The position numbers were made by a program, and so were the translations under genes. A stretch of DNA of 64,000 nucleotides from assembly GCA_038322235.1 (NCBI GenBank), contig JBBQFQ010000017.1, positions 22,493-86,492 of the forward strand, written 5' to 3'. Below are positions 19,057-27,504 of this stretch, in pieces; the first letter of the stretch is position 1, and each line of letters starts with the position of its first letter. The notes beneath the pieces are model-generated. The model was not told the origin of the DNA. It searched no databases and saw only the letters and a program-made list of their open reading frames with translations. Origin of the DNA: SZAS-18 sp038322235 (lineage in GTDB: Bacteria; Verrucomicrobiota; Verrucomicrobiia; Chthoniobacterales; SZAS-18).

Positions 19057-19830
19057 GCGCTTTTTCCAGAGGTCCGGGGACCCTTGGGAACGATCATCCG
19101 ACCTTTAGAAAAGGTCATCGCGCCTTTGGAAAAGGTCACGGACCTTTAACCGGACGTCGGCGGCGCTTAACAAGACGACGATGACCTTGAGAAAAGGTCG
19201 GCGCACCTTCGAAAAGGGCCGCGGACCTTTCGCGAGACATCGCTGACCTCTTGAGGGGGTTGACCGACCTGTCGAAAGAGTCTCCCGACGTCTAGAAAAG
19301 GTCGCGGCACCCTCGCAACAGGCCGCGGACCCTTTTTGTGACACCGCTGACGTCTTGAAAGGGTCGTTTCACCTTTTCAAGGGTTCTCCGACCTCTCCCA
19401 AGACGTCGTCGGCCGTCAGAAAAGGTCCCACGACCTTTTTGAAAGGTCCTTCGACCCTCGGAAAAGGCCGCGTCAGCCTTCGAAAAGGCCGCCGTCCTCT
19501 CTCAAGACGCCGTTGACCTTCAGAAAAGGTCCCGCGACCTCCGCGAAAGGTCCGTCGACCCTTGGAACAGGTCGCCGCCCTCTGCCGCGATGCCGTCGAC
19601 CTTTAGAAAAGGTCCTTCGATCCTTGGAAAACGGCCCGTCATTCTCAGAAAACGTCTCCCGCCTCTCTGAAGAAGCCGTCGACCTTCCGGAAAAGCCACG
19701 TGATCCTTCGAAAGGGTCGCTGACCTCTCCCAAGACGCCGCTGACCGTCCGAAAACGTTGCGCGACTTTCACAAGGCTTCCTCTGACCCTTGGAAATGGT
19801 CCCCGACCCTCCTCGCAGAAAGGCGTCGGA
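19057..19830. repeat. array of about 36 degenerate 21-nt dyad-symmetric repeats
   Basis: The tract is built of units 19-22 nt long (mode 21). The best units read GACCTTTAGAAAAGGTC plus four spacer bases, seen identically at 19100-19116 and 19598-19614; near copies lie at 19183 and 19515. Each unit is an imperfect palindrome (GACCTTT against AAAGGTC). Because 21 nt is seven codons, each strand reads locally as heptapeptides such as TFSKGRR or PLEKVIA, but indels break every frame and no start or family supports a gene. There are no conserved repeats with unique spacers, so it is not a CRISPR. It lies between DUF1800 and the deoxyhypusine-synthase-like gene. Confidence 0.85.
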
Positions 19831-19929
19831 TCCCCTGGATTCGACGACGGCCATCGCAGCCCGCTCGTCGCGTTCGACGATCGGCGTGCTCCGCGCTACT
19901 CTCCGCGCCACTTCCCACCCGACCCGATC

Positions 19930-20934
19930 ATGAGCACTCCCGGCCCCGTCTCGCAGTTTCTTGCGCATCACTACCGCCACTTCAACGCCGCCGCCCTGAT
20001 GGACGCCGCGAAGGGCTACGTCAGCCACCTCGACCGCGGCGGGAAGATGCTCGTGACGCTGGCGGGGGCGATGAGCACCGCCGAACTCGGGCTCTCGCTC
20101 GCGGAAATGATCCGGCGCGACAAATTGGCGGCGATCTGCTGCACCGGCGCGAATCTCGAGGAGGACATTTTCAATCTCGTCGCGCACGATTTCTACGAGC
20201 GCGTGCCGAACTACCGCGACCTCACGCCCGCCGACGAGCAGGCGCTGCTCGGGCGGCACATGAATCGCGTGACGGACACCTGCATTCCAGAAATGGAAGC
20301 GATGCGCCGGATCGAAAGCGCGGTGCTCGAGGAATGGGTCGCGGCGGACGAGGCCGGCCAGCGCTTCTTCCCGCACGAGTTCATGTTCAAGATCCTGCGG
20401 AGCGGGAAGCTCGCGAGCTCCTACCAGATCGATCCAAAGAACTCCTGGATGATCGCAGCGTGCGAAAAGAACCTGCCCATGTTCGTTCCGGGCTGGGAGG
20501 ACGCGACGCTCGGCAACATGTTCGCGGGACACGTAATCAGCGGCGACGTGAAGAACGTGCACACGGTCCGGACGGGCATCGAGTACATGATGGAACTCGC
20601 GGAGTGGTTCACGGCGAATGCACACCAGCTCCCCGGCGCGGATCCCGGCGTGGGAACGATCGGGTTCTTCCAGATCGGCGGCGGCATCGCGGGCGATTTC
20701 CCGATCTGCGTGGTGCCGATGCTGCACCAGGATCTCCAGCGCACGGGCGTGCCGCTCTGGGGCTACTTCTGCCAGATCAGCGACAGCACGACGAGCTACG
20801 GGAGCTACTCTGGCGCCGTCCCGAACGAAAAGATCACCTGGGGCAAGCTCGGGATCGGCACGCCGAAGTTCATCGTCGAGAGCGATGCGACGATCGTGGC
20901 GCCGCTGATGTTTGCGCACATCCTCGGCTGGTAG
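19930..20934 (+). CDS. deoxyhypusine synthase family protein
   Basis: This 334-residue protein belongs to the deoxyhypusine synthase family. It shows LVTLAGAMSTAELG, the nucleotide-binding CTGANLEEDIFN, the GTIGFFQIGGGIAGDFPI segment and the catalytic-lysine region EKITWGKLG, corresponding to the WGK motif of the eukaryotic enzyme. In eukaryotes and archaea the enzyme moves the aminobutyl group of spermidine to eIF5A/aIF5A. Bacteria have EF-P instead, and bacterial homologues studied so far act on polyamines (homospermidine-synthase-like) or are unassigned. ATG 19930 follows the 21-nt repeat tract; the frame is open further upstream into the array, which I do not take as coding. Confidence 0.9.
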   Translation: MSTPGPVSQFLAHHYRHFNAAALMDAAKGYVSHLDRGGKMLVTLAGAMSTAELGLSLAEMIRRDKLAAICCTGANLEEDIFNLVAHDFYERVPNYRDLTPADEQALLGRHMNRVTDTCIPEMEAMRRIESAVLEEWVAADEAGQRFFPHEFMFKILRSGKLASSYQIDPKNSWMIAACEKNLPMFVPGWEDATLGNMFAGHVISGDVKNVHTVRTGIEYMMELAEWFTANAHQLPGADPGVGTIGFFQIGGGIAGDFPICVVPMLHQDLQRTGVPLWGYFCQISDSTTSYGSYSGAVPNEKITWGKLGIGTPKFIVESDATIVAPLMFAHILGW

Positions 20935-20970
20935 ACTCCAAGCCGCCGGTCGGCGATCAGGGGCGACGGG

Positions 20971-22680
20971 CTATTTTTTCTCGACGAGCTGAAAGTCGTC
21001 GAGATAGAGCACGCCGTCCTGGCGGATGATGCACTGGACGAGCACGCGCAGGTTGAACTGCTTCACGTTTTCCATGCCGGGTTTCTGCAGGCGGGTGGAG
21101 AGGGATTTCGTCACCGTGCTCCAGCTGCCGCCCGGACTGAATTTGTTCCGATCGTAAAACTCGTCCCGTCCGCCCGCGAAGATCTTGGTCACGCTGCCGC
21201 GCTCGCCGCGCTCGATCTTCACGGGCGCCTTCGAAGCGTCCACGCGCCACGCGAGATTGTAGCCCGCATCGAGCACGCCGGTACCCTTGGCCTTGAAGCT
21301 GAAATCGTACTTCGAACCGGCGTTCACCGTCACTTCGCGATAGATCTCGACGCGGCGATACGCGCCGGGAATGCCGGTGTTCGGGACATTGAAATACTGC
21401 CCGGGCGGCTGGGTGTAGGCGATCTTGAGGCACGCATTCCCCTCGGGCGGCTCGGCCTTCGGATCCTCCTCCCTCGTGACCACGCCCACCGTGATGAAGG
21501 CGTTTCCATCGTTGCGCGCGTCGTCGACCTCCCAGCCCGCGGGCGGGCGGAGGGTCTTCCCGAGGACATCCACGCCCTCGAGTTCGAATGGCGCGTCAAA
21601 CTTCGGTTCCTGGGCGGTCCCTTTGTTCAGGCAGACGGAGATGCGGCCGTTATCGCGCCCCAGGATGAGGTCGATCAAGCCGTCGCCGTTCCAATCGGCC
21701 GCGAACGGATAAATTTGCCCGCCGGGTTTCGTGTTTCCGCCAAAGCTCAAATACGAGGTGAACGGGACTTCATCTCCCGGCTTCCAATTCGGACTCTGGT
21801 TGAGATAGACGCCCACCTGACCCGTCCGATCGGAGATGAGCAGATCCGGCCGACCGTCGCCGTTGATGTCGGCCACCGTGGGAATGAGGTGCTCGCGCCC
21901 GTCGCCATAGGACAGGTAAAATTTCCGATCCTCGGGAAAGACCGGCGTGCCGGTGGCGGACGCATTCTCGAGCAAACGGACGACATTTGCCGAGTAGGTC
22001 CCCTCCCCCAGCAGGACATCGAGCCGGCCATCGCGATTCCAGTCCACCGCGGCGGGCGAGAGCAGATTCGCCCAGAGATGCCCATCCTTCGAGGTCGGCA
22101 CGAGCGCGCGACTCGTCGGCTCGGGGTTCCGAAAGACCGGCGCCTGCGCGGTGCCCTGGTTGGGAATGAAAAAGAGTTCCCCGAGAAAATTCCCGACGAG
22201 GAGATCGATCTTCCCGGTCTTGCCCCATTCGGCCGCGGCCGCACGGGGGGCGCGGCGGTCGGGCGACGCCGTTCGCCGGCGCCAGAACTCCTCGTCCCGT
22301 TCCACCCGGGAGAGATAGATGGGAATCAGCTCCGCGTGGGTGAATTTCGGCGCCTCGCGCGTGCCGCTGTTGAAATAGACCCAGAAATAGCCGGTCGGAT
22401 CGACGACGAGGAGGTCCGGCTTCCCGTCGCCATTCAAATCCACGAACTGGACGCACGGCGGAATGGCCATCGCGCCGAGCGACGCGCGCTCGGTCAGGAC
22501 GTCGAGCGATTTCCGCGGAACGCTAAGAATGCCATCGGCGTTCACGCCGTCCCAGAGGTTGTCCTGCGGCGCGGCGAGTTGCTCGAACCCCGGATTGCTG
22601 AACAGATTCTCCGCCGCGGCCCGGGGCGCAGAGAGCACCGGAAAGGCGGAGGCGAGCAGAAGCAGGACGGAACGCCGCAT
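20971..22680 (-). CDS. exported FG-GAP/VCBS repeat protein
   Basis: This 569-residue protein has a Sec signal peptide (MRRSVLLLLASAFPVLSA) and a series of FG-GAP/VCBS repeats with calcium-binding loops: DLNGDGKPDLL, DWNRDGRLDVL, DINGDGRPDLL and DWNGDGLIDLI. These form a beta-propeller like that of integrin alpha chains. The C-terminal 200 residues form a jelly-roll-like domain (PPAGWEVDDARNDGNAF to LYLDDFQLVEKK), similar to carbohydrate-binding modules. An extracellular binding role is likely. ATG 22680 is preferred to upstream starts because it begins the signal peptide. It follows the helicase gene by 37 bp on the same strand. Confidence 0.88.
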   Translation of the reverse strand: MRRSVLLLLASAFPVLSAPRAAAENLFSNPGFEQLAAPQDNLWDGVNADGILSVPRKSLDVLTERASLGAMAIPPCVQFVDLNGDGKPDLLVVDPTGYFWVYFNSGTREAPKFTHAELIPIYLSRVERDEEFWRRRTASPDRRAPRAAAAEWGKTGKIDLLVGNFLGELFFIPNQGTAQAPVFRNPEPTSRALVPTSKDGHLWANLLSPAAVDWNRDGRLDVLLGEGTYSANVVRLLENASATGTPVFPEDRKFYLSYGDGREHLIPTVADINGDGRPDLLISDRTGQVGVYLNQSPNWKPGDEVPFTSYLSFGGNTKPGGQIYPFAADWNGDGLIDLILGRDNGRISVCLNKGTAQEPKFDAPFELEGVDVLGKTLRPPAGWEVDDARNDGNAFITVGVVTREEDPKAEPPEGNACLKIAYTQPPGQYFNVPNTGIPGAYRRVEIYREVTVNAGSKYDFSFKAKGTGVLDAGYNLAWRVDASKAPVKIERGERGSVTKIFAGGRDEFYDRNKFSPGGSWSTVTKSLSTRLQKPGMENVKQFNLRVLVQCIIRQDGVLYLDDFQLVEKK

Positions 22681-22717
22681 GGGGGAACGCCGATTTGTCG
22701 GTCTTCGCCCGCGAAGG

Positions 22718-25324
22718 TCAATCCCCGTCTTCGTCCGGCGCAATCCCATCGTACATTTCATGATACAAGCGCTCGATCGCCGCCGCCGGGTCTTCGAACA
22801 TCATCGCCTCGCGAATGCGCGAGACGAACATCGGGAAAGCGAACGGGGTCACCATCGGCACGTCCACCAGCCTCCACTCGAGTCCGTCGACCTGGTCGAG
22901 AAACGCGAGGGCGCGCGGGAGATCGAGAATCGAATGCGTCGCCTGACGGTAGGCCTCGAGGAGGAGCGGATGATCGGGCTCGTGCTCGCTCAGCACGCGG
23001 AAGATGAGCTCCGAGCTGAAGCGAATCTGTCGCACCTTCCGCTCCTTCCCCGGCAGGGCGCGCGGCACCATCAGACCGGTCTGGGCCACGCCGTGAAACT
23101 GCCGACGCACGAGCTCTGACTCGCGCAGCGCCAGCGCCAGATGCGCCTCGGCCTCCGGACGCCGGAAGCAGGCGCGAAGGCGCGCGAGCGAGAGCTCCTC
23201 CGGGCGCTTCACCGTGAGCAGGAAGCCGTAGTCATCAATCGTGAGCATGGCGTTCCCGCCCGTGAACTCCTGCACGCGCCACGCGACGATCCGGGAGAGC
23301 GCATCATTCGCACTGCGGCCGATCAGCGAGTGAAAGAAATAGTCGGTCAGACCCGCCTCCGCGCGCCGCACTTCGACGAGCAAACTCCCCAGGCGCGGGA
23401 CGACCGAAACCCGGCGCTGCGCGAGAAAGTGACCGGTAATCGCCTGGGCGTTGGCGAGCGAGACTTCCCAGTTTTCAACCAGCCAGTCCGCCGCGGCCTC
23501 CCGCCCGCCCGCCGTCAGCACGTCGTCGAGCTTTGTCCGCAGCCGGGCGACTTCCGCCGCAAGTCCGGACGAGAGCGGCATCTTGCCGTTATTCCAGCGC
23601 GGAATGGTCGGAGCGCGTCCGGCCGCATCCACCACCTTCACCTCTTGGAGCCCCACTTCGCTCACGCGCACGACCTGCCCGCCGAGGACGAAGCAGTCGC
23701 CCGGACGCAGCCGCTTCACGAACGACTCCTCCACCGTCCCCAGCCGTTTCCGCCCTCGCGTGACGGTCACGAGTTCATCGGTCACGATGGTGCCGATGTT
23801 CACGAGATGATCCCGCTCCACCCGCCGGCTCGCCGGGATGAGCCGGCCGGCGTCATCGAAGCGGATTTTCCCGAAGTCCTCCCGATACTGCCGCTCGAGC
23901 GAGCGACCGCCGCCTTCGAGATAGCGCTGCACCCGATCAAATTCGTCACGCTCCAGCTTCGCGAAGGGATCCGCCCGGCGCACGATCGCGAAGACCTCAT
24001 CCGGCGTGATCGGGCCCTCCATGACGAGCCCGAGAAGATGCTGCGCCAGGACATCGTAGGACCGTTCCGGAACCATTACCGGATCGAGCTGGCGCTGGCG
24101 GACGAGGCGGGCCGTGACCGTGCATTCGATGAGGTCGTTCACGTTCGACGCCACGAGCACGCCGCGACTCGTCTGATGGATGGAGTGTCCGCTCCGGCCG
24201 ATCCGTTGAATGGCGCGTGACACGCCCTTCGGCGCCGAGATCATGATCACGAGATCGATCGCACCAATGTCGATCCCCAGCTCGAGGCTCGTGCTGCAGA
24301 CCACAGCCCGGAGTTCACCGCGCTTCATCCGGTCCTCCACGTCGAGCCGCAGACTCCGATCGATGCTGGAATGATGCGTCTCGATCTGCGGCGCGAGCGC
24401 GGGAAGCTGCGCCTTCAGCTGGACGCCGAGCTGCTCGGCGAGGCCGCGCGTATTGCAGAAGATGAGCACCGAATTCTGGCGCTCGATCAGCCGGGCGAGC
24501 TCCGCGAGCACGCGGGTCGCCGTGAATCCGGCCTGCGGATAGGGATGGCGCCGGATCGGGGAAAAAACTTCCACGCGCAGATCGCGCTCCGCCGGAGCCT
24601 CCGCGATCACGCAGGGCCTTCCGGGACCGCACAGAAACCGCGCCATCCGCTCGAGTGGCGTGACCGTGGCCGAGAGTCCGATCCGGCACAGCCCGCCCGT
24701 CCGCCCGGCCCCGGCGCGAATCGCCTCGATGCGCTCGAGCGAGACGGTGAGATGGACGCCGCGTTTGCTTTCCCCCAGCGCGTGAAGCTCATCGAGAATG
24801 ACGAATCGACAGTCCGCGATGGCGGTCCGAAAGGCGGCCGAGCAGAGCAGGATCGCCACGCTCTCGGGCGTGGTGATCAGGATGGCGGGGGGCTTCCGTT
24901 TTTGTTTCGCGCGCTCGGCCGCAGTGGTGTCGCCGGTGCGCAGCCCGACGGAGATCACGTCGGTCAGCTTAAGTTCCTTGAGCGGTCCGGAGAGGTTCTT
25001 GCTGATGTCGTAGGCCAGCGCGCGCAGCGGCGAGATGTAGAGCGCCTGAATCCCCGACCACTTTGTCCCGAGCGTCGCCTCGCGGGCGAGGGTATCGATG
25101 ATCCCGAGAAATCCCGCGAGCGTTTTTCCGCTGCCGGTGGGTGAAGTCAGGAGCACGCTGCGGCCTTCGAGGATCGCCGGGATACAGCGAAGCTGCGCGC
25201 CGGTGAAGACCCCGAATTTCCGGCGAAACCATTTCGCGATGCGCTGGTCGAGCCGCACGAAGAGATCCCCGGCCGGTTCGGCGCGCGGATAAAGGGTTTC
25301 GTCGGCCACCGGCCGTGGTCGCAT
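22718..25324 (-). CDS. Lhr-type DEAD/DEAH-box helicase
   Basis: This 868-residue superfamily 2 helicase shows motif I LTSPTGSGKTLAG, motif Ia PLRALAYD, motif II DELHALG (DExH variant), motif III SATVTP, CNTRGLAE, STSLELGIDIG and motif VI QRIGRSGHS. The C-terminal half has the winged-helix and Lhr-core extension (MPLSSGLAAEVARLR, FHSLIGRSANDALSR) of the Lhr family. Its length fits the roughly 800-900-residue 'Lhr-core' or ligase-associated helicases rather than the 1500-residue long Lhr. Such enzymes unwind DNA and DNA-RNA hybrids and act in repair. No ligase or nuclease partner gene is adjacent here. Confidence 0.92.
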   Translation of the reverse strand: MRPRPVADETLYPRAEPAGDLFVRLDQRIAKWFRRKFGVFTGAQLRCIPAILEGRSVLLTSPTGSGKTLAGFLGIIDTLAREATLGTKWSGIQALYISPLRALAYDISKNLSGPLKELKLTDVISVGLRTGDTTAAERAKQKRKPPAILITTPESVAILLCSAAFRTAIADCRFVILDELHALGESKRGVHLTVSLERIEAIRAGAGRTGGLCRIGLSATVTPLERMARFLCGPGRPCVIAEAPAERDLRVEVFSPIRRHPYPQAGFTATRVLAELARLIERQNSVLIFCNTRGLAEQLGVQLKAQLPALAPQIETHHSSIDRSLRLDVEDRMKRGELRAVVCSTSLELGIDIGAIDLVIMISAPKGVSRAIQRIGRSGHSIHQTSRGVLVASNVNDLIECTVTARLVRQRQLDPVMVPERSYDVLAQHLLGLVMEGPITPDEVFAIVRRADPFAKLERDEFDRVQRYLEGGGRSLERQYREDFGKIRFDDAGRLIPASRRVERDHLVNIGTIVTDELVTVTRGRKRLGTVEESFVKRLRPGDCFVLGGQVVRVSEVGLQEVKVVDAAGRAPTIPRWNNGKMPLSSGLAAEVARLRTKLDDVLTAGGREAAADWLVENWEVSLANAQAITGHFLAQRRVSVVPRLGSLLVEVRRAEAGLTDYFFHSLIGRSANDALSRIVAWRVQEFTGGNAMLTIDDYGFLLTVKRPEELSLARLRACFRRPEAEAHLALALRESELVRRQFHGVAQTGLMVPRALPGKERKVRQIRFSSELIFRVLSEHEPDHPLLLEAYRQATHSILDLPRALAFLDQVDGLEWRLVDVPMVTPFAFPMFVSRIREAMMFEDPAAAIERLYHEMYDGIAPDEDGD

Positions 25325-25389
25325 GGGAAGCCGCCGCGAGCAACGTCACGGGGGTTGAACCCCTGGGCGGCCTCGTCGATAGCAGAAGC

Positions 25390-25614
25390 GTGTTCCGCCC
25401 CTCCGCGAAGTCCCAGGCCGCCCTCGGCCGCAGCTGGGCCGTGATCTTGATGCTGCTGATGGCGCTCGCGCTCGGGGCGATCGTGCTCATGACGCGCGCG
25501 GACAAGGTCCAGCGCGCGAAGCTCGACCTCACCATCAAGCGCAGCGACGCCCTGCCCACGCCGGCGCCGAAGCTGGAAGACGACGAGGAGATGGATCCCG
25601 ACAAGCCGGAGTGA
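25390..25614 (+). CDS. small single-pass membrane protein
   Basis: This frame of 74 codons begins at GTG 25390 (another start at 25315 would add 25 residues overlapping the divergent helicase start). It contains one membrane helix (WAVILMLLMALALGAIVLM) followed by a cytoplasmic or periplasmic tail that becomes strongly acidic (KLEDDEEMDPDKPE). It lies between the divergent helicase gene and dapA. No family recognised, but the amphipathic layout and acidic tail argue for a real gene. Confidence 0.55.
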   Translation: MFRPSAKSQAALGRSWAVILMLLMALALGAIVLMTRADKVQRAKLDLTIKRSDALPTPAPKLEDDEEMDPDKPE

Positions 25615-25665
25615 TCGGCGGTGGTCTGCGCTTGCGAGCCCGCCGCAGCGGCCGACTCTTCCGCC

Positions 25666-26544
25666 ATGTTCTCCGGCTGCTACACCGCGCTCGTTTCCCC
25701 CTTCCTGCACGATGCCATCGATGACGCCTCGTTCGCGAAGTTGATCGAGCATCAGATCGCCGGCGGGATCAACGGAATCGTCCCTGTCGGCACGACGGGC
25801 GAATCCCCCACCGTCACCCACGAGGAGCATTTGCATCTCGTCCGCCGCGCGGTCGAGATCGCGAAGGGCCGCTGTCAGGTCATCGCCGGGGCCGGGTCAA
25901 ACTCCACCCAGAAGTCGGTCGAGCTGGTGCGCGCATGCGAGGGACTCGGAGCGGATGCGCTCCTGCTCGTCGTGCCGTATTACAACAAGCCCACGCAGGA
26001 CGGACTCTACCGCCATTTCCGCGCGGCGGCGGAGAGCACGAAGCTGCCGATCATGCTCTACTCGGTCCCGAGCCGGACCATCACGGAGATCGGCGTGGAG
26101 ACGGTGCGCCGCCTTGCGGCCGATTGTCCGAACGTCGTGGCGATCAAGGAGGCGGGTGGAACGCCCGAACGCGTGAGCGCGATGCGTCAGGTGCTTCCTC
26201 CGTCGTTCCAGATCCTGAGCGGGGATGATTCGCTCACGCTGCCCTTCCTCGCGTGCGGCGCGACCGGCGTGGTGAGCGTCGCTTCGAACCTCATCCCCGC
26301 GGAGGTCTCCGCCCTCGTGCGTTTGTTCCGCTCGGGGAACCTCGCCGAGGCCCTCGCCGTGCACGACCGGTTCTTCCAGCTCTTCAAAGACATCTTCGCC
26401 GAGCCAAATCCGGTACCGATCAAGCAGGCGCTCGTCTGGCGCGGAATCATCGCGTCTCCGGAAGTGCGGGGCCCGCTCTGCCCGCTGACCGAGGGAACTT
26501 CGGCCAGTCTGCGCGCGCTGCTCAACCGGCTCGGGCTTGCCTGA
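25666..26544 (+). CDS. dapA: 4-hydroxy-tetrahydrodipicolinate synthase
   Basis: This 292-residue TIM-barrel enzyme condenses pyruvate with aspartate semialdehyde in lysine and diaminopimelate synthesis. The motifs are all present: GTTGESPT near residue 45, the catalytic Tyr in YYNKPTQDG, the Arg in YSVPSRT, the Schiff-base Lys in VAIKEAGG (about residue 162), and the substrate loop SGDDSLTLPF. ATG 25666 gives the usual family length; the frame is open 15 codons upstream. It heads a co-directional set with the peptidase (8 bp downstream) and the kinase-FGE gene. Confidence 0.95.
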   Translation: MFSGCYTALVSPFLHDAIDDASFAKLIEHQIAGGINGIVPVGTTGESPTVTHEEHLHLVRRAVEIAKGRCQVIAGAGSNSTQKSVELVRACEGLGADALLLVVPYYNKPTQDGLYRHFRAAAESTKLPIMLYSVPSRTITEIGVETVRRLAADCPNVVAIKEAGGTPERVSAMRQVLPPSFQILSGDDSLTLPFLACGATGVVSVASNLIPAEVSALVRLFRSGNLAEALAVHDRFFQLFKDIFAEPNPVPIKQALVWRGIIASPEVRGPLCPLTEGTSASLRALLNRLGLA

Positions 26545-26552
26545 CCACGACG

Positions 26553-27443
26553 ATGATCCGCCGGTCTGCCCTGCTCGCGCTCGTCCGTGCGCTGGCGCTG
26601 GCGCTGGCTGGCTCGGTCGCGGCGGAATCCATCGCGGAGGAAGGTCTGAAACCAGTCCGTTTCAGTGAACTCTCGAATCAGCGGCTGAATCCGCTCGCGA
26701 CCACCGCCCTCGCCGTGCGACCGGACGAATGGAAGCACGCGGAGACGGAGAATTTCATCCTGCACTACCTCGATGAAGCCGCCGCGAAGCAGGTCGCGGT
26801 GGAGGCGGAGTTTTTCTATCGGGCGATCGCGAAGGATCTCGGCAAGGAGGGACCGCGCTCCGAGCGGAAGGCCCGCATTCTCGTCTGCGACGCCGGCGTG
26901 TGGGAGGTGGTCCGGCGCACGCTCGAGCTCGACCGGATGACCGGCGGGGCTCACCTCGACAACGAACTGGCGCTGCCGCGCGACGGAAATCGCTTCCAGG
27001 GCCCCGTGTTGGGACATGAGATCACCCACCTCGTGCTGGATCGTTTCTACGGCCGGAGCGTGCCGCTCTGGCTGAACGAAGGCTACGCCGAGTACGTCTC
27101 GCGGGTGCTCTACGCCTCCTTCTACCGCGCGCGCAAATTCGCCGCCCGCCCCCACCTCCCCTCGCTCCGGCCCGAGGATTTCATTCCGCTCGAGCGGCTC
27201 ACCGGCATCCGGTCCTATCCCGCCAACGAGCGCGAATTGATCGCGTTCTACGTCGAGTCGTGCCGGCTGACCGCCTTCCTGGCGGCACAGGGGAAGGAAG
27301 AATTCCGCGTGTTCCTCGAGGCCATCGCCCGGGGCAGTTTCTTCGAATCGGCGGTCGGCGACGCGTTTGGCGGGCGGTTTTCGACCCGAAGCGATCTCGA
27401 GGATAAGTTTCGGACGGAAATTTTCAAAGCCCAACCGGACTGA
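26553..27443 (+). CDS. exported metallopeptidase-like protein (peptidase MA-like)
   Basis: This 296-residue protein has a signal peptide (MIRRSALLALVRALALALAGSVAA). It carries the zinc motif HExxH as HEITH at residues 155-159, with a downstream glutamate in LNEGYAEYVS at about residue 176, as in gluzincin-type peptidase MA family proteins. The N-terminal ETENFILHYLDEAAAKQV segment is typical of these periplasmic peptidases. It starts 8 bp after dapA and ends 61 bp before the kinase-FGE gene, so the three are probably one operon. The substrate is unknown. Confidence 0.85.
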   Translation: MIRRSALLALVRALALALAGSVAAESIAEEGLKPVRFSELSNQRLNPLATTALAVRPDEWKHAETENFILHYLDEAAAKQVAVEAEFFYRAIAKDLGKEGPRSERKARILVCDAGVWEVVRRTLELDRMTGGAHLDNELALPRDGNRFQGPVLGHEITHLVLDRFYGRSVPLWLNEGYAEYVSRVLYASFYRARKFAARPHLPSLRPEDFIPLERLTGIRSYPANERELIAFYVESCRLTAFLAAQGKEEFRVFLEAIARGSFFESAVGDAFGGRFSTRSDLEDKFRTEIFKAQPD

Positions 27444-27504
27444 TTTGATTCTCGCATCGGGTGCGGCGATTTGTTTTGCTGGCGGACCGAGTCCGATTCA
27501 CCCG

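Noticed and set aside
19057..19830. CRISPR array
   Set aside because: Units are contiguous, degenerate and have no unique spacers, and no cas gene is in the window.
19513..19929. N-terminal extension of the deoxyhypusine-synthase-like protein through the repeat array
   Set aside because: The heptad sequence comes from the degenerate repeats, and the ATG at 19930 gives the normal family N-terminus.
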